A DNA stretch of 64,000 nt from Armillaria gallica (Eukaryota > Basidiomycota > Agaricomycetes > Agaricales > Physalacriaceae): NCBI GenBank assembly GCA_037576215.1, contig JBANDB010000009.1, positions 1,798,001 through 1,862,000 on the forward strand, read 5' to 3'. The notes under the pieces were generated by a model, which worked only from the letters and a program-made list of their open reading frames with translations, searched no databases and was not told the origin of the DNA. The translations under genes and the position numbers were made by a program. Shown in pieces: positions 8,976 through 21,647 of this stretch; the first letter of the stretch is position 1, and every line of letters begins with the position of its first letter.

Positions 8976-11899
8976 TTATCCCAAGGGAGCATTCAGATCA
9001 GAATTCATCCAGGCAGTAGCTCCATTCTGTATAAATGACGACAGATCAAACCCATCTACATTCAAATCGATATTCGTCGTCGGGTTTATCATCCACTGGT
9101 CCTGCGTAAGTACGGAGTCATCCCCATTCGCCTGGGCACTATTCAGGTAATTCATGAATGACTCATCGCTCCATCCCCACGTTCGATCCATTGATGAAGG
9201 AAAGGGGATTCTACTTATCCCAGAAGCATATGGAACTTGGCCAAGATCTACCAGTTGACGGGGTACCAGAAATGAACCTGTATCTCCTTGTCCATCAAGA
9301 GCGTTCACTACAGCCTCGGGATCTACTGCAGTGTTGTCCGTAGGTTGTATCCTGATCAACGTAGTCGAAGCACCAAGCAGATCCTCAGGTTTGCCTCGTA
9401 TATTTGATTCCGGGAACCTTCCGTTCGGACCCTCGTCGTTTTCGCACCCGGATGCTTGTCGCCAACCCTCTAAGACATCATTGGCCTTTCCAGCCAACCG
9501 TCCTACTCGTTCCCGGGCGACCTCTGCCATGTCTCCCTCAGCAAGACTAAACAGCTCTAGTGCCATCTGCACAGAGTCGTACGCCAGCGGTGCAAGAGGA
9601 TGGAACGGTGCGACGATGACAAGAACTGTTAGACAGATGGCAGCAGTGAAGGAGTGAAACAAGAAATACCACATTCGGCACGTTAAGGCTAACAGGACAT
9701 GGTTAGAGTTATAGGTGTGAGAAACAAACAAGACCACTTACTTGGGTGCAATGTGAATAGCCCCCGTGATATATTTATGATTGCACGAGCGGCCTAGAAG
9801 AATGTTAGCAGCTACACGCAATGAAGGCGAATCTTCATACTTCAGTCAAGCTGATAACACTGGATTCGTATCTCGACTTTGGAGCTTCTCCCTGGGTATG
9901 CATCAGAGCCCTACAAAACGGACCTCGATGTAGATGCAACTTGGTCAAGAATATCATATTGGCTAACGAGAAAATCTGAGCGTCCTTTCTCAGAAATACC
10001 CGTTGACCTGTTCCGGATCCAGGCTGCAGATCCTTTATGGGGTCCGTAACGCTCTCGCACAGTATCCACTTGGGTAGTTTGACGTAAAAATCGTTAATCT
10101 CTCTATCCAGCTGCATGATGACGGAGTACGTTGGATGCTTCGCAGCGAAGGCTTCATCAACAATGCGTCCAAGAAGGAGTGCAAAGCGAAACTTGTGGTG
10201 ATGCCATCGTGTATGAGAGAACTCCGTGTCGTTTCGTAACGTGTCAGACGGAAGAGGCGTGTCGCAGCTTTTAGGCATCTCGCAATCATCTGGAACAAAG
10301 ATAAACCAACTGAATGTCAATGAAAAAAAGCGCCCTACGATGGGTGTCGCTCTGACTATATGGACGGCCAAAAGTGAAGGATTGCAGTCGATCATAGGTA
10401 TGTGTCTCCCAAAACACCCGTCTACGTTCCTCTAGGTCGCGCTCAGGCAAGTTCCAGCGCGATCCATCTCGGTGACAACCCTGAGCTTGAATAGCCCTCA
10501 TAGCCATGCCAAGAAGCTGCCATGCCGCCTCTCCATCCCCTCTCCCTCTTGTACTGAGCTGGTACAGCACCATCAGGTGAACGGTCTGCACTGCGGGTAT
10601 AGTATCCAGTTTCAGCGCACCATCCCGTGGTATGTGTGCAGATAGCCACGTTACAGAGAGTGAATGAAGTTGCGCAGCGCGCTGCTTCGCTACAGGAAAA
10701 GAGAGATCAAGGTCGAAGAAGGCGCCCAGAGCAAGAACAACCGCAACGAGTGCCAAAACGTCGTGTGGTATGAGTTTCTGTGTAGGAGAGGCGGACGTTG
10801 GGTACACGTGTGGTAGATGAACAGTAAAGAATATTTCTTTCGGAATGATCTCATACCTATGTAAAATTCAGTCAAATGAAACAATGGCCTAGGTGGGTTG
10901 TACTAACATCCACGATCCGTTTTCGAAATACAACCCTGCTAAACGACGTGCTTCAATGTATGGAGGGAACGCAGCATCATCCATTAGAGGGGGGAGTTCG
11001 GAACCAAAGAAATGGGGAGAAAAGACATAGACATCTAGAGGACTACGTATGAGCTAAAAAGGAAGAGAGATAATAAAAACCGACCTTGATTGGGTACCGG
11101 CTCCTTATCTGACAGTAACAGTTCTTCGTGAGAATCTCTCCTACTTCGTATTCGACTCTGGCCAATCTTCCAAAGGTCCTCGTTGAGGTACGCCGAGGCT
11201 CCAGATAGTCCAATGTAGCGTGTCTTATTTTCCACATCGATTGTCAACGTTCCGAACCCCAGTGCGACGTCGGACGATTCTCCTGATGTTTTTGGCGGGT
11301 CTGCTAATACGCTTGAGAAATCTGTGCTCGATTCAGATGCTGATGAACATCGTGGTCGCTTATTGGAAGCATCAACTGCCTTGGAAAAGGTCATTGGCGC
11401 GCCTGGTATAGGAACGCCTGCGCTACGGCACGTTCAATTGGCGTTGGCGGGAGACACATGTTCTACTCACTTTGTCAACGCGGCTTCGAGCTCCTGTATT
11501 CGCTTCGACATGGCGGCATCCCTTGCCACGAACATAGCAACCTCTGAGGCTTCTCCGTCCTTACCGTTGTTCTTCGACGACGCGGACGGTAGTGACTGCT
11601 CCAGCCTCCTAAGAAATCCCCGTTTGCCCTTTTCCAACGTCCCATGAGGACACAGATTGGCGCAGCCCCTACGAATGCAAGAGGCGCAAGGAAAGACACG
11701 GTCACATCTGCGTTGCAAGGCGTATTAGCCAGACGTGTCCAACAGCAGATTTTCGGCGTCCTACTTCAGCTAGAGCATTGCCGTTAGCCAGTTCCTCTTC
11801 AGTCGAATAAGCTCTTGCCTTCAGTCTACGGCATTCTTGACACGACACGGCTTGAGATTTACGTTGCCCGGAAGTCTGTTCGCTGCCAACATCAGCCAT
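8976..11899 (-). CDS. Zn2Cys6 fungal transcription factor, 839 aa, with a 5-nt micro-exon
   Basis: The model is complement(join(8976..9688,9742..9793,9841..10289,10339..10856,10908..11034,11085..11422,11471..11707,11765..11769,11819..11899)), 2520 nt, exactly 840 codons. The N-terminal binuclear zinc cluster uses C20, C23, C30, C36, C39 and C48, with the linker CRRLKLKCDRVFPCASC. The LK of that linker comes from a 5-nt exon (ctgaa) between a 49 bp GC-AG intron and a 57 bp GT-AG intron. A fungal-specific transcription-factor domain follows (YIEARRLAGLYFENGSWMYE, then LLGMAMRAIQAQGCHRDG and FWETHTYDRLQSFTFGRPYS), the usual middle homology region. The C-terminus is Asp/Asn-rich. It is a nuclear DNA-binding regulator; its regulon is unknown. 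The neighbouring dehydrogenase gene points the same way, and I see no promoter evidence linking the two. Confidence 0.9.
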
Positions 11900-12228
11900 T
11901 CAGTAATTCCTGATCTTACGACCGAGAATCGGTTCCGCGGAGCAGGAGAGGCAGGATGATGGTGGTCCGAATTCAAAACGGAGACTTCCAAAAATGGCAG
12001 GAGCAAAAATGGAGTGGAAATCCGGGGAACTTGGCGATCCGGGGAATTTCAATATATGAAAAACGATTCTTCTGATTTCGGAGAGATGTCACCGACGTGT
12101 AATACTTTACATGAAGACCCGTAGCCCGGTAGAAAATACTGGGAATGACGCGTGACGATGTATAAGCACCTTCGTAGGTAGAGCAAAGACGGCATAACTT
12201 TAAATTTACTCGAATTGTTCTTCCTTTC
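11900..12228. other. Intergenic promoter region, no gene seen
   Basis: These 329 bp separate the dehydrogenase stop from the transcription-factor start, both on the minus strand. Nothing beyond promoter and 3'-end sequence is apparent. Confidence 0.6.
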
Positions 12229-15200
12229 TTAGAATCCCTCGAACGCCGACTCTAACACCGTTTTCTGCTGCGCTTGATACAACTTCCCAATACCCGGCGC
12301 GGGCAGCGGACTCTCCTTCCTTCCCTTATACACCAACTCCACATTGCCAGCACCCACCATCTCCTTCAACACCCACATGATCCTCTCCTTTACATGCCCA
12401 AACGCGCCTTGGTTCCTCGGCTCCTCCTGCAGGTAGAAGAACTCTCTCGCGCTCGTATATCCTTCTAGCACCGTCGCTAACTCTGCGAACGGGAACGGTG
12501 ACAGCTCCTCCAATCGGACAAGAGCAATGTTAGCATCCAATCCCCGTGCTTGTCTTTCTTTCAAAAGATCATAGTAGATCTTTCCTGAAAGAATGATGAC
12601 GCGCGATGCAGTGGCGGCATTGTCGTAAGGATCCGCGAGGACTGGCCGGAAAGACGTCCCGGTCTCGAGATCTGGTAGAGAAGAGGCAGCGGGCTACGTG
12701 AAACGCATCAAATGGGATTTAGCAGAGCCATGGAGACAGATGACTTACAGACAGGCGTAAAAGACCCTTCGGTCCTGCCACAATCAGAGGTTTGCGATAA
12801 TTCCGCTTCATCTGACGCCTTAGCAAATGGAAATACTGTGCAGGCGTTGTCGGGAAAACAACATGCATGTTGATATTGAATGAAGGGTCTTCTCCGTAAG
12901 TGTACCTGTCGTTGGTTAACTATTAAAACGTGAGCGACCACGCATAGGATTCTCGAACACCCTCACTTGGAGCATCCGTTCTATTCTTGAAGAAGAGTGT
13001 TCCGGTCCAGCACCATCGAGACCGTGTGGGAGAAGCATGACGATACCACTTTGCTTCAGCCATTTACCTAGGATCAAAAAATTAGCAGACTACGGTTAAT
13101 GATCGAAAAATAATCGAACTCTCTGAAGATGATATAAACGTATCAATGATAATCTGAACTCGCGGTCAATTCCAACCTGACAGTCTGACACGGTCATCTC
13201 ACCTGCGCTCCGTTGAAGAAATCCCCAAACTGAATCGTATGTTCAGATCGCATCCAAGACCTCGATAAGCCTGCTCACCTGTGCCTCCCAGATGGGTAAC
13301 AGGTCCGGTCGTTCCCAACTGGCACCATATTCGAACTGTAAGTCACTCTATTCAGACACAAAGCGATAGAAAAGGTAGCAAAACTAATCTCACTGATAAC
13401 ACAGCCATCTCACTTAGAGAACCTTTCGACACACACCGTAAGCACGACATCTACAATTTGAGCGAAGACATACTGTTGGCAAGCTCGAGCATCCCTGGAG
13501 CGCTGAGCTCATCATTCAGCGGAACAACCGTATTCTCGTTCTTCTGGTTAACAAGCATCGCATGTCGTTGGCTAAACGTTCCTCGTCCCACATCCTGCCC
13601 AGATATCCGCACGTCATAACCCTCCAAAAGTAAGGACCCAAAAGCCAGAGCCTATTGAAAGCTGTTATGATAGAAGGAGATACGAATGCAACTGTCAATC
13701 AAACCTCTGCTGTAGCCCAATCCAAGCCCTTGCCGCTCTCCAGACTTGCAAGACGGTTCTTAATATGCCGCTGGAGCTTGGGGTGGATTTCCTAAACCAA
13801 TCGATTAGGGGCACCCTTTACAGAATCCTTCCGGAGAAACCCACAAAGCCCTGCGGTACCTGCACACTTGCCTTGCCGACTCGAATAAGAATATCCGTGT
13901 CGACGCCAGTATCTGGAGATTGCACCGCACTCTTGCTTATAGGCCAGACCATCCCAGCCCACTGTTCTTGGAGCATTGACGCAGACGGAACGTACGAAGG
14001 AACTTTGTCGAGTTTGTCGTTGAGATTTGATTTGTGCTGTTCCCGAACATTTGCGATATCTTCCGTCGTGAGAGTTCTTTCGTTCTGTCAAAGATATCTT
14101 CGTGGATAACACATACGTTGAGTCAATGAACCTTACCACGAGTTTCTGTTCATAAAGCTGCGGGACTGAGAGCCGGGACTGTATCTTGTCGTACATAAGA
14201 GGGCTGGTGAGATTTGGAAGGTCTAGTTCGTTATGACTGAAGGCGAGTCAAGTGTAGTCTATTGTTCAAATCGAGAAGGCTTACCCCCTAAATCAACATA
14301 TATTATCAGTCGACTTTACGTGGGGAATGAGGATGTAAAACTTACCATCTGCGATAAACCAGGAGGTCGACGATGATATCCTGCATACCATTGAGTGACA
14401 CAAGTCGAGAACATCCAATGACATCACCTTTCGGAAATATTGCCGATATTGAAATGCGACCTCCATGGCTTTGACAACATCTACCGGCGGAATTTCAAGA
14501 GCCATCAAAGAGGAAAGGGGCCTAAAATACCTTCAGGATAGTCACCGTTGACATGAAGCACCGGAGTATTGATCATTTTGCCAACATCGGAGCAGTATAA
14601 TGAGGAACGGGCCTGCGACGCAGGCGTAGTATAGCCAATGCTGATAGAGGAAGGGTTATCGTGGATGAACTAAAACATTCTTGGAGGAGCACACACTTAT
14701 TACTATGAAAAATGGCAGATCAATCGGTGACAGAACAATGGTCAGAAGAATGACTTACTCCACGACAAGATGAACAGTGCCGCCACTTGTAAAATGGGGA
14801 AGATTGCCTAAGAATATGTGGTCGGTAACCGCCTTAGCCTTCTAAATGGGTAGCATACTCAATCCCAGGCTCTCCATGACAACGCCTTGGCCGGTGAATG
14901 ACGCATCTCCGTGCAATTGAACACACATTACTCTATCTCCGAGTTTACAATCTTCAGCAGATGTCTTCAAAAGGAAATATTGCTTTGCGCGAGCCTTTCC
15001 AAGGGCGACGCCAGCAACAGCCTCTGAAGATAGGCTGCATAAGCGTCGAAGCGATCAATTTATATCACAATGACGTACCCAGGTGCGAAGGATTTGGAAG
15101 TAGGGATACCTTGACGGCGTGATTATCGCTACCGTAGTTCAAAACCGTTGACGAAACTGTTCCCTATGTCAATACTGTGAAGAGAATGGAAAATGGGACA

Positions 15201-16229
15201 CCGACAAAGATGACTGATGACATCTCCTTCAGCACCAAGACCTTCGGGGATCTCTGCACCTCCTCTGACTTTGTGGAAAAGAGCCGTCGGATTGTAGTTG
15301 AGGAGATCAGTGAGAAGATTGAGTCGACCGCGATGAGGCATAGCCAGGACAATGTGCGACACATCAGCTGCAGACATAAACTTGAGAAGAGTGAGACGCG
15401 ACGTGTGTAGGATGAGAGAAACCTTGAGCAGCAGAAGAAAACAACGAGTCCAAAGCTGGTAGCATTGATTCTCCGCCTTCCAGTCCATACTAAACATTCC
15501 GGTAAGACGTGAGCTGCAGAGCACACAAGTGACGTACGCGTTTGAGATTAGGGAACTTGACTTGCATAAAGTTATCAAAGACTTCGCTGCGAGCCAGTAA
15601 TCCATGTATCCGTTTCTTCGTATCAGCATCCAATGTTGTTGGTGTGCTCTTCGACTCCAGACGGTGTGAGAACCAAAGACGCTCGGATTTAGACGGCGAA
15701 TGCATATACTGACCGCTTCAGCCTTAGTGAAAAGAACAGGACATGACTTAATCCTACCTCGTAAGCAATACGGTTCACGTAGATAGATCGGAGGTGGCGA
15801 ACGATCTCTCCCAAGGTCCACCACTCCTCTGTCATGTTCTCGCCTTGAGACTCGACGCTTGGATGGGTCCATATGATTCCATTGACGTTGTATTTCTTAG
15901 ATTCTTCAGTAAGTCCGTATCTGCTCGGGTCTAGCGCCGCAACCTCCTTGCGATGTATGAGGTCCAGTGGGTCGATCCTTGCTGCTCTATGCCCGTGAGT
16001 CCTGACGGAGTCAACATAGCGCAACAAAGCTGCATTATGCGCTCGATTTTCAAGCTGAGCAGGCGTATCTGCATATCCTCGTATCAATAGTAACGGAATA
16101 GTGAGTAGAGCATGACTTACAGTCAGGAAACACGAATGGTCGTGGCTTGCGATATCCGAACGATTCGTCGTGATACAGACGACACAGGGACGATTTCTGC
16201 TGCAGTCGCAGCCTCCGCAAAGAATGCAT
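12229..16229 (-). CDS. Mitochondrial 2-oxoacid dehydrogenase E1 (DHTKD1/2-oxoadipate type), 935 aa, 24 exons
   Basis: This is a thiamine-diphosphate E1 subunit that would decarboxylate 2-oxoadipate (lysine/tryptophan degradation) or 2-oxoglutarate and pass the acyl group to a lipoyl E2 in mitochondria. Exons (minus, 5' to 3') start at 16229 and 16068, 15708, 15489, 15367, 15156, 15023, 14807, 14702, 14640, 14480, 14380, 14287, 14236, 14084, 13791, 13651, 13422, 13335, 13229, 13153, 13067, 12919 and 12693; they total 2808 nt. An Arg-rich, acid-free presequence precedes [16 protein letters not shown]. Visible motifs are [13 protein letters not shown] (about 220), [16 protein letters not shown] (about 340, thiamine site), NNIGYTTPA (about 370), VYRRWGHNELD (about 440), [13 protein letters not shown], and [16 protein letters not shown]. 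Length and motif wording fit DHTKD1 better than the roughly 1000-aa OGDH. Two exons are micro-exons (6 nt at 14697, 3 nt at 14285). Confidence 0.92.
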
Positions 16230-17355
16230 GGCAATGGTTACACTTCAGAACGAGATCATTGGTTTTGTAGATGCGTCCGGGGAAGACTGCGGACCCCTTG
16301 TGATCAGAAGAGGTAAAGGCTGGTGAAGGTCCGAAGGTCGACCCGGGTCCCCGGGCCGGAGCTCGCGTTGCGAGTATAGAACATGTGACGAGACGCGTTT
16401 AACCAGCCTTTTAGCCGGCTGAGGTCAAGCTAAGGTCAATTAAAATTTCCAGGACGTGTATGGGAAGCATGAACTGAGGCGAGTGATGAACTTCGTCAAT
16501 GGTTACCGGTTACCATTTGGCATTGAAGCTGAGGTTTGCAAGACACCATGAATTCTATGATAGTATTAACGGGAAAGTTTCCAGCACTCATATAATATAT
16601 CAGTTTTGCCACGCAAACATGCGAATGAAATGGAAAGGACGAAAGATAGCTTACGACTCATTTGTGCCTGGGGGATATTTCCGTGTATGGTGTGATTTGC
16701 TTCGCTGACATTGGCTCGAGCCCTCGGCTTGCGTCATATCATTAGCATAGAACGACGTGTACCCGACGCGGCGCGTCTCGCGACCTATAAAATCTTCCTC
16801 ATTGCGACACCGTCCCTTGTCCTCCCCTTTCCATCATCACCCTTCCTCGCCATGGGTATCCGCCAGGCAATCAACAAGCTCTCTCGCGTTGAGGTCCACA
16901 CATCCAGAACAGCAGACCCTGACGCCAAAGAGGAAGAACAGAAATCTCTTCGGAAAATCTTCACCAAACAATACTCTCCGTCAGCGCTCAGATCCAGACC
17001 GCACGCACGACTCGAGGCTACCTGGAAGGAAAGAGTGAGCTAAAGCTCGGCCGCCTGGTAACTCGTACCAGATACCAGAGGAGATCGGCCCACAGTCGGT
17101 CATGCCTCCCCTACAGTCCTGCATATATGGGGATTTCTGGGCAGATGAAGGCAGTCCGAGAATGATTTGCTGATGATTTGGAGGCAGACGGCAAGCTCTA
17201 AGAAGACCGAATGACGATACAGTAAATGGAGAATCAGCCGATCATGGCTGTGCCGAGCATTGCGTTTGTTTACCTGTCCCAACCAAGGCAAATAGCGAGC
17301 TCATGTCGAGATTTGAAGTTTGTATCTGATCCCACCGTCGCGCGAGGCTCGAGCA
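16230..17355. other. Intergenic/5' region with TATA box and a possible upstream exon
   Basis: This is a divergent promoter between the dehydrogenase and the downstream membrane protein. A frame starting at 16852 (MGIRQAINKLSR, 63 codons, good ATG context, cacc-like cgccATGG) begins 60 bp after a TATA box and ends at 17043. I could not splice it cleanly to the next gene; it is either that gene's first exon, an upstream open frame in its leader, or a tiny separate gene. Confidence 0.45.
16786..16792 (+). promoter_or_regulatory. TATA box
   Basis: TATAAAA lies 60 bp before the ATG at 16852, followed by a pyrimidine-rich stretch typical of fungal start regions. It most likely drives the plus-strand transcript that includes the membrane-protein gene. 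Confidence 0.55.
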
Positions 17356-18863
17356 ATGCCCGCCTCTATGTTTCCCTTTACATTCAAGTTATCTGTACCA
17401 GGAATAGCCAATCCATTTTCTGCCCAGATCGCGATACCACCATCCTCCGATGTCTCTCCTCCTGATCAGCCAAATTCAGTACCGGAACAGGGCATCAACA
17501 ACGGAAAGAGCGTCCGTAGACAGCGCCCACCGACGCGGTCAACATCGCCAGTTCCTCAAGTACTGCGGAAGAGAGGATGGGAGCCCTCGTTTGCCGAGCC
17601 GAGCCTCTCTACCACCACTCTAGCATCATCAAGCGGGTATCTTGATACTCCCTCAAAGTACCGAGACATGGCGGAGCTGACCCAGGACGAGTTTCATGAA
17701 ATTGAAGCGATGGCTGCAGGTGAATACTCCAGTTCAGACTGTCTCTGTTTCATTGCATGTGTTTGCCTTGCCGCATCAAGGGCTGCTCCAGTCCAGCTTC
17801 TGGCCCATGCCACATACACGCTGTGGTTGGATATATGATGGCGAGCACCCCTGGTACATCTTCCTCATCTCTCTCACGTTCGTTGTTGAACAAGCCTTGT
17901 GCTAATGCCCTCTCTTGTGTTTGTTATCCATGTAGAACTCCCACCGCCTGCGAAACGTCGTCGCGGCCTTGCTGGCACTATTGTCTCGACTGCTCTTAGT
18001 GCTGCACTGATAGGAACTGCTGTGGGAATAACCGTCTACCGATTGTGAGTCCAGTTCATACATCACCAGACGCAGCTGACGGCCTCCAGGTGGCGAGATC
18101 GTGGCAAGGAGCCAGCACGAATACTGCCACCACCACCCCCTTATCAGCAGGGCGAATGGTCACCTCCACCTGAAGCACCTGTTGAAGAACCCAAGACCCT
18201 CAATGTCACTCCGCGTCGCAAGCGGCATCCGGTTGGCTCTGTCAAACGGACGCAGAGTATTCGTCGGGCACGGCTACGAGCCAGTGCATACTCACCTCCC
18301 CCATCACAACCCGCTCCTATCTTCCCTTCCACCTCGCATCTTCCTCCTCCTCCAGAAGACAGTGTAGAGGATCAGGTATGATTCACCCGATCAACCTTTA
18401 ACCTCATCTAACACTTTGCCTATAGATGGATTGGATCGGCGACAAGCTTTCCATGCTCATTGAGGAAGGTAAAAAGGCGCTCGGCAGAGAGGTAGTCGTT
18501 ATGAGCGAAGATCCCGCAGACGAAGTGGATGATGGCAACGACGACTGGGAGGAAGACGATGCCCCACGTACATCACGAAGATCTGCCTCTCCGCGAAAAC
18601 GGCGGCCCCACGATATCTTCGCACCGCCATCCTACACATCTGCACCCACCTCTGCTTCCCCGCGTACATCTAGATTTGACCTCGGTTCGCAGCCTATCCC
18701 GATCTCTGGGTCAAAATCTCAATCAAGAGACAGTGCTGCCGGCTTCATGTCGACTCCCAGTAGCTTCAAGTTTGGTGACGACTCTCATGTGTCGGAGAGC
18801 CCACTGCTTAGGGAGTCGATGGAGCAAGCCCGTGCTCGAGTTCTGAGAAATCGGGGACTGTAG
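17356..18863 (+). CDS. Single-pass membrane protein of unknown function, about 398 aa
   Basis: The model is join(17356..17719,17936..18044,18090..18375,18426..18863), 399 codons. The first part is Ser/Pro/Arg-rich and disordered. A basic cluster (PPPAKRRRG, about residue 124-132) directly precedes one hydrophobic segment GTIVSTALSAALIGTAVGIT (about 134-153). A Pro-rich region, an Arg/Lys-rich patch (PRRKRHPVGSVKRTQS), a short helix (MDWIGDKLSMLIEEGKKALG) and a long acidic then Ser-rich tail follow. The basic flank beside the membrane segment would fit nuclear-envelope or ER anchoring, but that is inference. The ATG is the first in the open frame; the frame is also open above it (LYLIPPSREARA), so an upstream exon is likely. 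I do not recognise the family. Confidence 0.7.
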
Positions 18864-19440
18864 AGGCTGGCCCTTACCTCTCGTTCCTATTCATGAACTA
18901 GACTCGGGTGCGACCGTCTCGACCCCCTTCCCTTTTCCCTTTTATCTTATTGCCATCGAGTCCCTGACCGAATGACTGCTTAATTTATCATTGACGACAC
19001 TCATACGCTCTCTATTATTATGCATCAACATACGCACACTACTATGCTTATATATGACTTGGTTGGAGGAAGAATATCATGGAAGTGGCATCTATTGTAT
19101 CAGTATTTTGCTTTCGTACTGCGTATGTAGGCTGGAATGAAGGGTCATTTTAGCGGCATGAGACCGCCTGTATTTGTGCTTGAACTCATGGACATCAGTA
19201 CCAGACATCCCTGTATTAGGTTCCTGAATTCAAATTTGACAGTTATGAGTCTCCATCATGTTACTCGGCAGGTTCGATTAAGCTCGTCCTTTATCAGAAA
19301 ATAGCCAAGGTGAGTGTGTAACCAGCTCGGGGGAAGGCACCGTTAGTGCACATAACAGAGAATCCATAAGTTACCAAACTAAACTATCAAATAATGAAAG
19401 ATAAATATACGATACAAAATAAACTGTCCATGACATACTA
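18864..19440. other. Convergent 3' intergenic region
   Basis: Two genes end toward each other here. The DNA is AT-rich with polypyrimidine and TATATA-like stretches that could carry polyadenylation signals; nothing else is seen. Confidence 0.6.
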
Positions 19441-21647
19441 CTATGACAAAACCTGATGTATTTCCACACAATCCTCCGGCGATCTGAATACGCGGAAAGG
19501 TATATGTTTCGGGATCATCGCCCTCGCGCTATAAACGCGCATCTGTAACTCCATCTTCTTCCTCTCCGCCTCCGTCAGCCGTGAACCCGAAGGTGTCGAA
19601 GGTGTCCGGGAATTTGACGAGAAGAACGATCCCGACGGCTCTTTCTCAGCGATCGAATCCGGCTCGTCAGTTAAAGGATATGTAAAGTAGTCGCTGTTAG
19701 GTTGACTCGAATCTTTGCGGGGAGTTGTAGGTGTCCGAACGGCGTACGTCGTAGGGAACGTTCCCGAAGTCGAACGTCGAGAAACACGCATAGTTCCTGA
19801 CTCGGAACCGTATGCTGGAGGTGCAGAGCGCAACTCGATGTCTCCGGCAGGGCTTGATCCCGTGGGATCTTCGAGAGGTTCTCCATTATGTGCGTGCCGA
19901 ATGAACACAGCCAGGATTTGTTCAGGTCGCTGACTGGCGAATCTAGAAGGAAGGTGACCATTAGCTTCGATCCCTACGTTCTATAGAGAATACTCACTCT
20001 GTATAGAGCTCCATATCTTGCTCGCCGGTATCGCCAATGAGTATGAAGCGAGAATGGGGAAATGAATCTAGAATATCCAGAACTGCGTTGCGTTTACGTG
20101 CAGCGGGAGCCGATAGCAGACCACTGAATAAGGACCGGCCCGCGTAGGACTTGAGTTTAATCGATCCTGAGGTTAATCAGCAGTCCATTCCTGAAAAATC
20201 CGCAATGTCATACCTTGAGGTAGGTGGGCAAGGTTAAGAAAATCCCCCAGAACAGGTAACAATTCAAAAGGGCCATTAGACTGAAAGAGTGGTGTATTGA
20301 GTACTAGTGTCATGCGAGTAGGTAGATGCGTACCACATAATGGAAACGAACACCTTTATTCCACATCTTGGTATACCACTGTCCCATTCCTGGTATAACA
20401 AGATCGCCCAGGTCCTTGACGAAAACGTTGCGGAAAACGCTGCGAGCACCTCCAAGTACGTCCGAATATTTGATGGTATCATCGATGTCCGATATAACAC
20501 GGATAGGACTGTAGGTCAAAGGGATTCTAGCAGTTAATACCGGCGAGACAGGTTTTGGGATGACAAGATCCATAGCCGGAGAGATACCGGGGGGTGATGG
20601 TAGAGGCAGAAGTCGAGCTGTAGCTATCAGCTCATGTTCGACGTTAGATTCCCCAAACGCTATGTGAAGCGCGCCGGGGTGCTGACACATATCTTCCCAT
20701 CTGATGGTGAACCGGATTTGAAAACTTCCATCTGCCGCCGTAGAAACGTCCTGAGATGCGATAGGCCCGTTACTTGTTGGATCATCCACTGCATTGAGAG
20801 GTCTTGGAAAGAGGCATATGTTCACCAATCGACCAGGAAGAACCGAGGACCAGAAAGGCTGTAGCCTGGCTTCCAGGTTGGCATGAAACTTGCGAAGATC
20901 GCCTGATAGTTTCGTTATGGAGTCACGGTCAGCGGGAGGTTGTGCATCGTATGATGAGGACCGTGATGGCGGACGAGAGATATCCACAGAAGACTGGCTC
21001 TGATTGAGACGCTGAAACTGTCTCTCGAGTGCCTCCACTTCGAACTCCTCCGTAATTTCCTGAGGCCGAGGTGGTAGCTTGACCGTGCCTAGCAATTCTT
21101 CAGTAGAAGCACTTGTTAGGCCTAACGAGTCCTCTGCCTCAACCTCCGAGTCCAACTTAGGCAGCGAGGCAAAACCTAATGATACCGGTCAACGAGAAAG
21201 GTAGACAAAAGGGTTGACCGCACTTTTTGCAAGACTCATAAAGGCTTTCTGAGACCGACTTGCTGTCTCCTGCGACCTATGAACGGAAGCAAATCCCGAG
21301 ATGTAGACATTGACCTCGAATGGACCTGGCCAGTGATTTAATTAATACCCGAAGGAGGAAGCATCCGAATTCGCACCGTCATGATTATTGGATAGGTATC
21401 TCCTCGCCGCCCATCCAGGGAACAAAGCAATCTTCTCTGTTCCTTGGCTGCCATTCGACGATAGCTTATTGCTGATCTTTTGGCCAGCCCATTCCTTCCA
21501 AGATTGCCCGTTCTCAGTGTCTATGCCGAGTCGCCGTTGAAAGTTAATATTCCGAGTCTGGAGGTCCTTCTGCGCAATGTACCCCTTTAAGCGGCTAGAT
21601 GCAGAAGATGCTAGCGATTTCCAGGAGGAGGGCATCTCTTCGGACAT
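19441..21647 (-). CDS. APP1: APP1-type phosphatidate phosphatase (DUF2183), 650 aa
   Basis: The model is complement(join(19441..19942,19998..20166,20214..20280,20334..21175,21224..21325,21377..21647)), 1953 nt, 651 codons. The catalytic domain starts near residue 350 with IRVISDIDDTIKYSDVLGG, the DxDxT nucleophile motif of haloacid-dehalogenase-type phosphatases as found in yeast App1, which dephosphorylates phosphatidate at endocytic and actin sites. SNGPFELLPVLGDFL, GSIKLKSYAGRSLFSG and FILIGDTGEQDMELY (GD...D) complete the active site. The N-terminal half carries PFEVNVYISGFASVHRSQ, typical of the fungal App1 N-domain. The C-terminal region is Ser/Pro-rich and disordered. All six exons keep frame. 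The assignment is strong; membrane association is known of the family, not visible here. Confidence 0.9.

Noticed and set aside
21326..21348. Apparent 23-nt GT-AG intron in the APP1 gene
   Set aside because: Too short to splice; using the donor at 21376 gives a normal 51 bp intron and keeps the frame.
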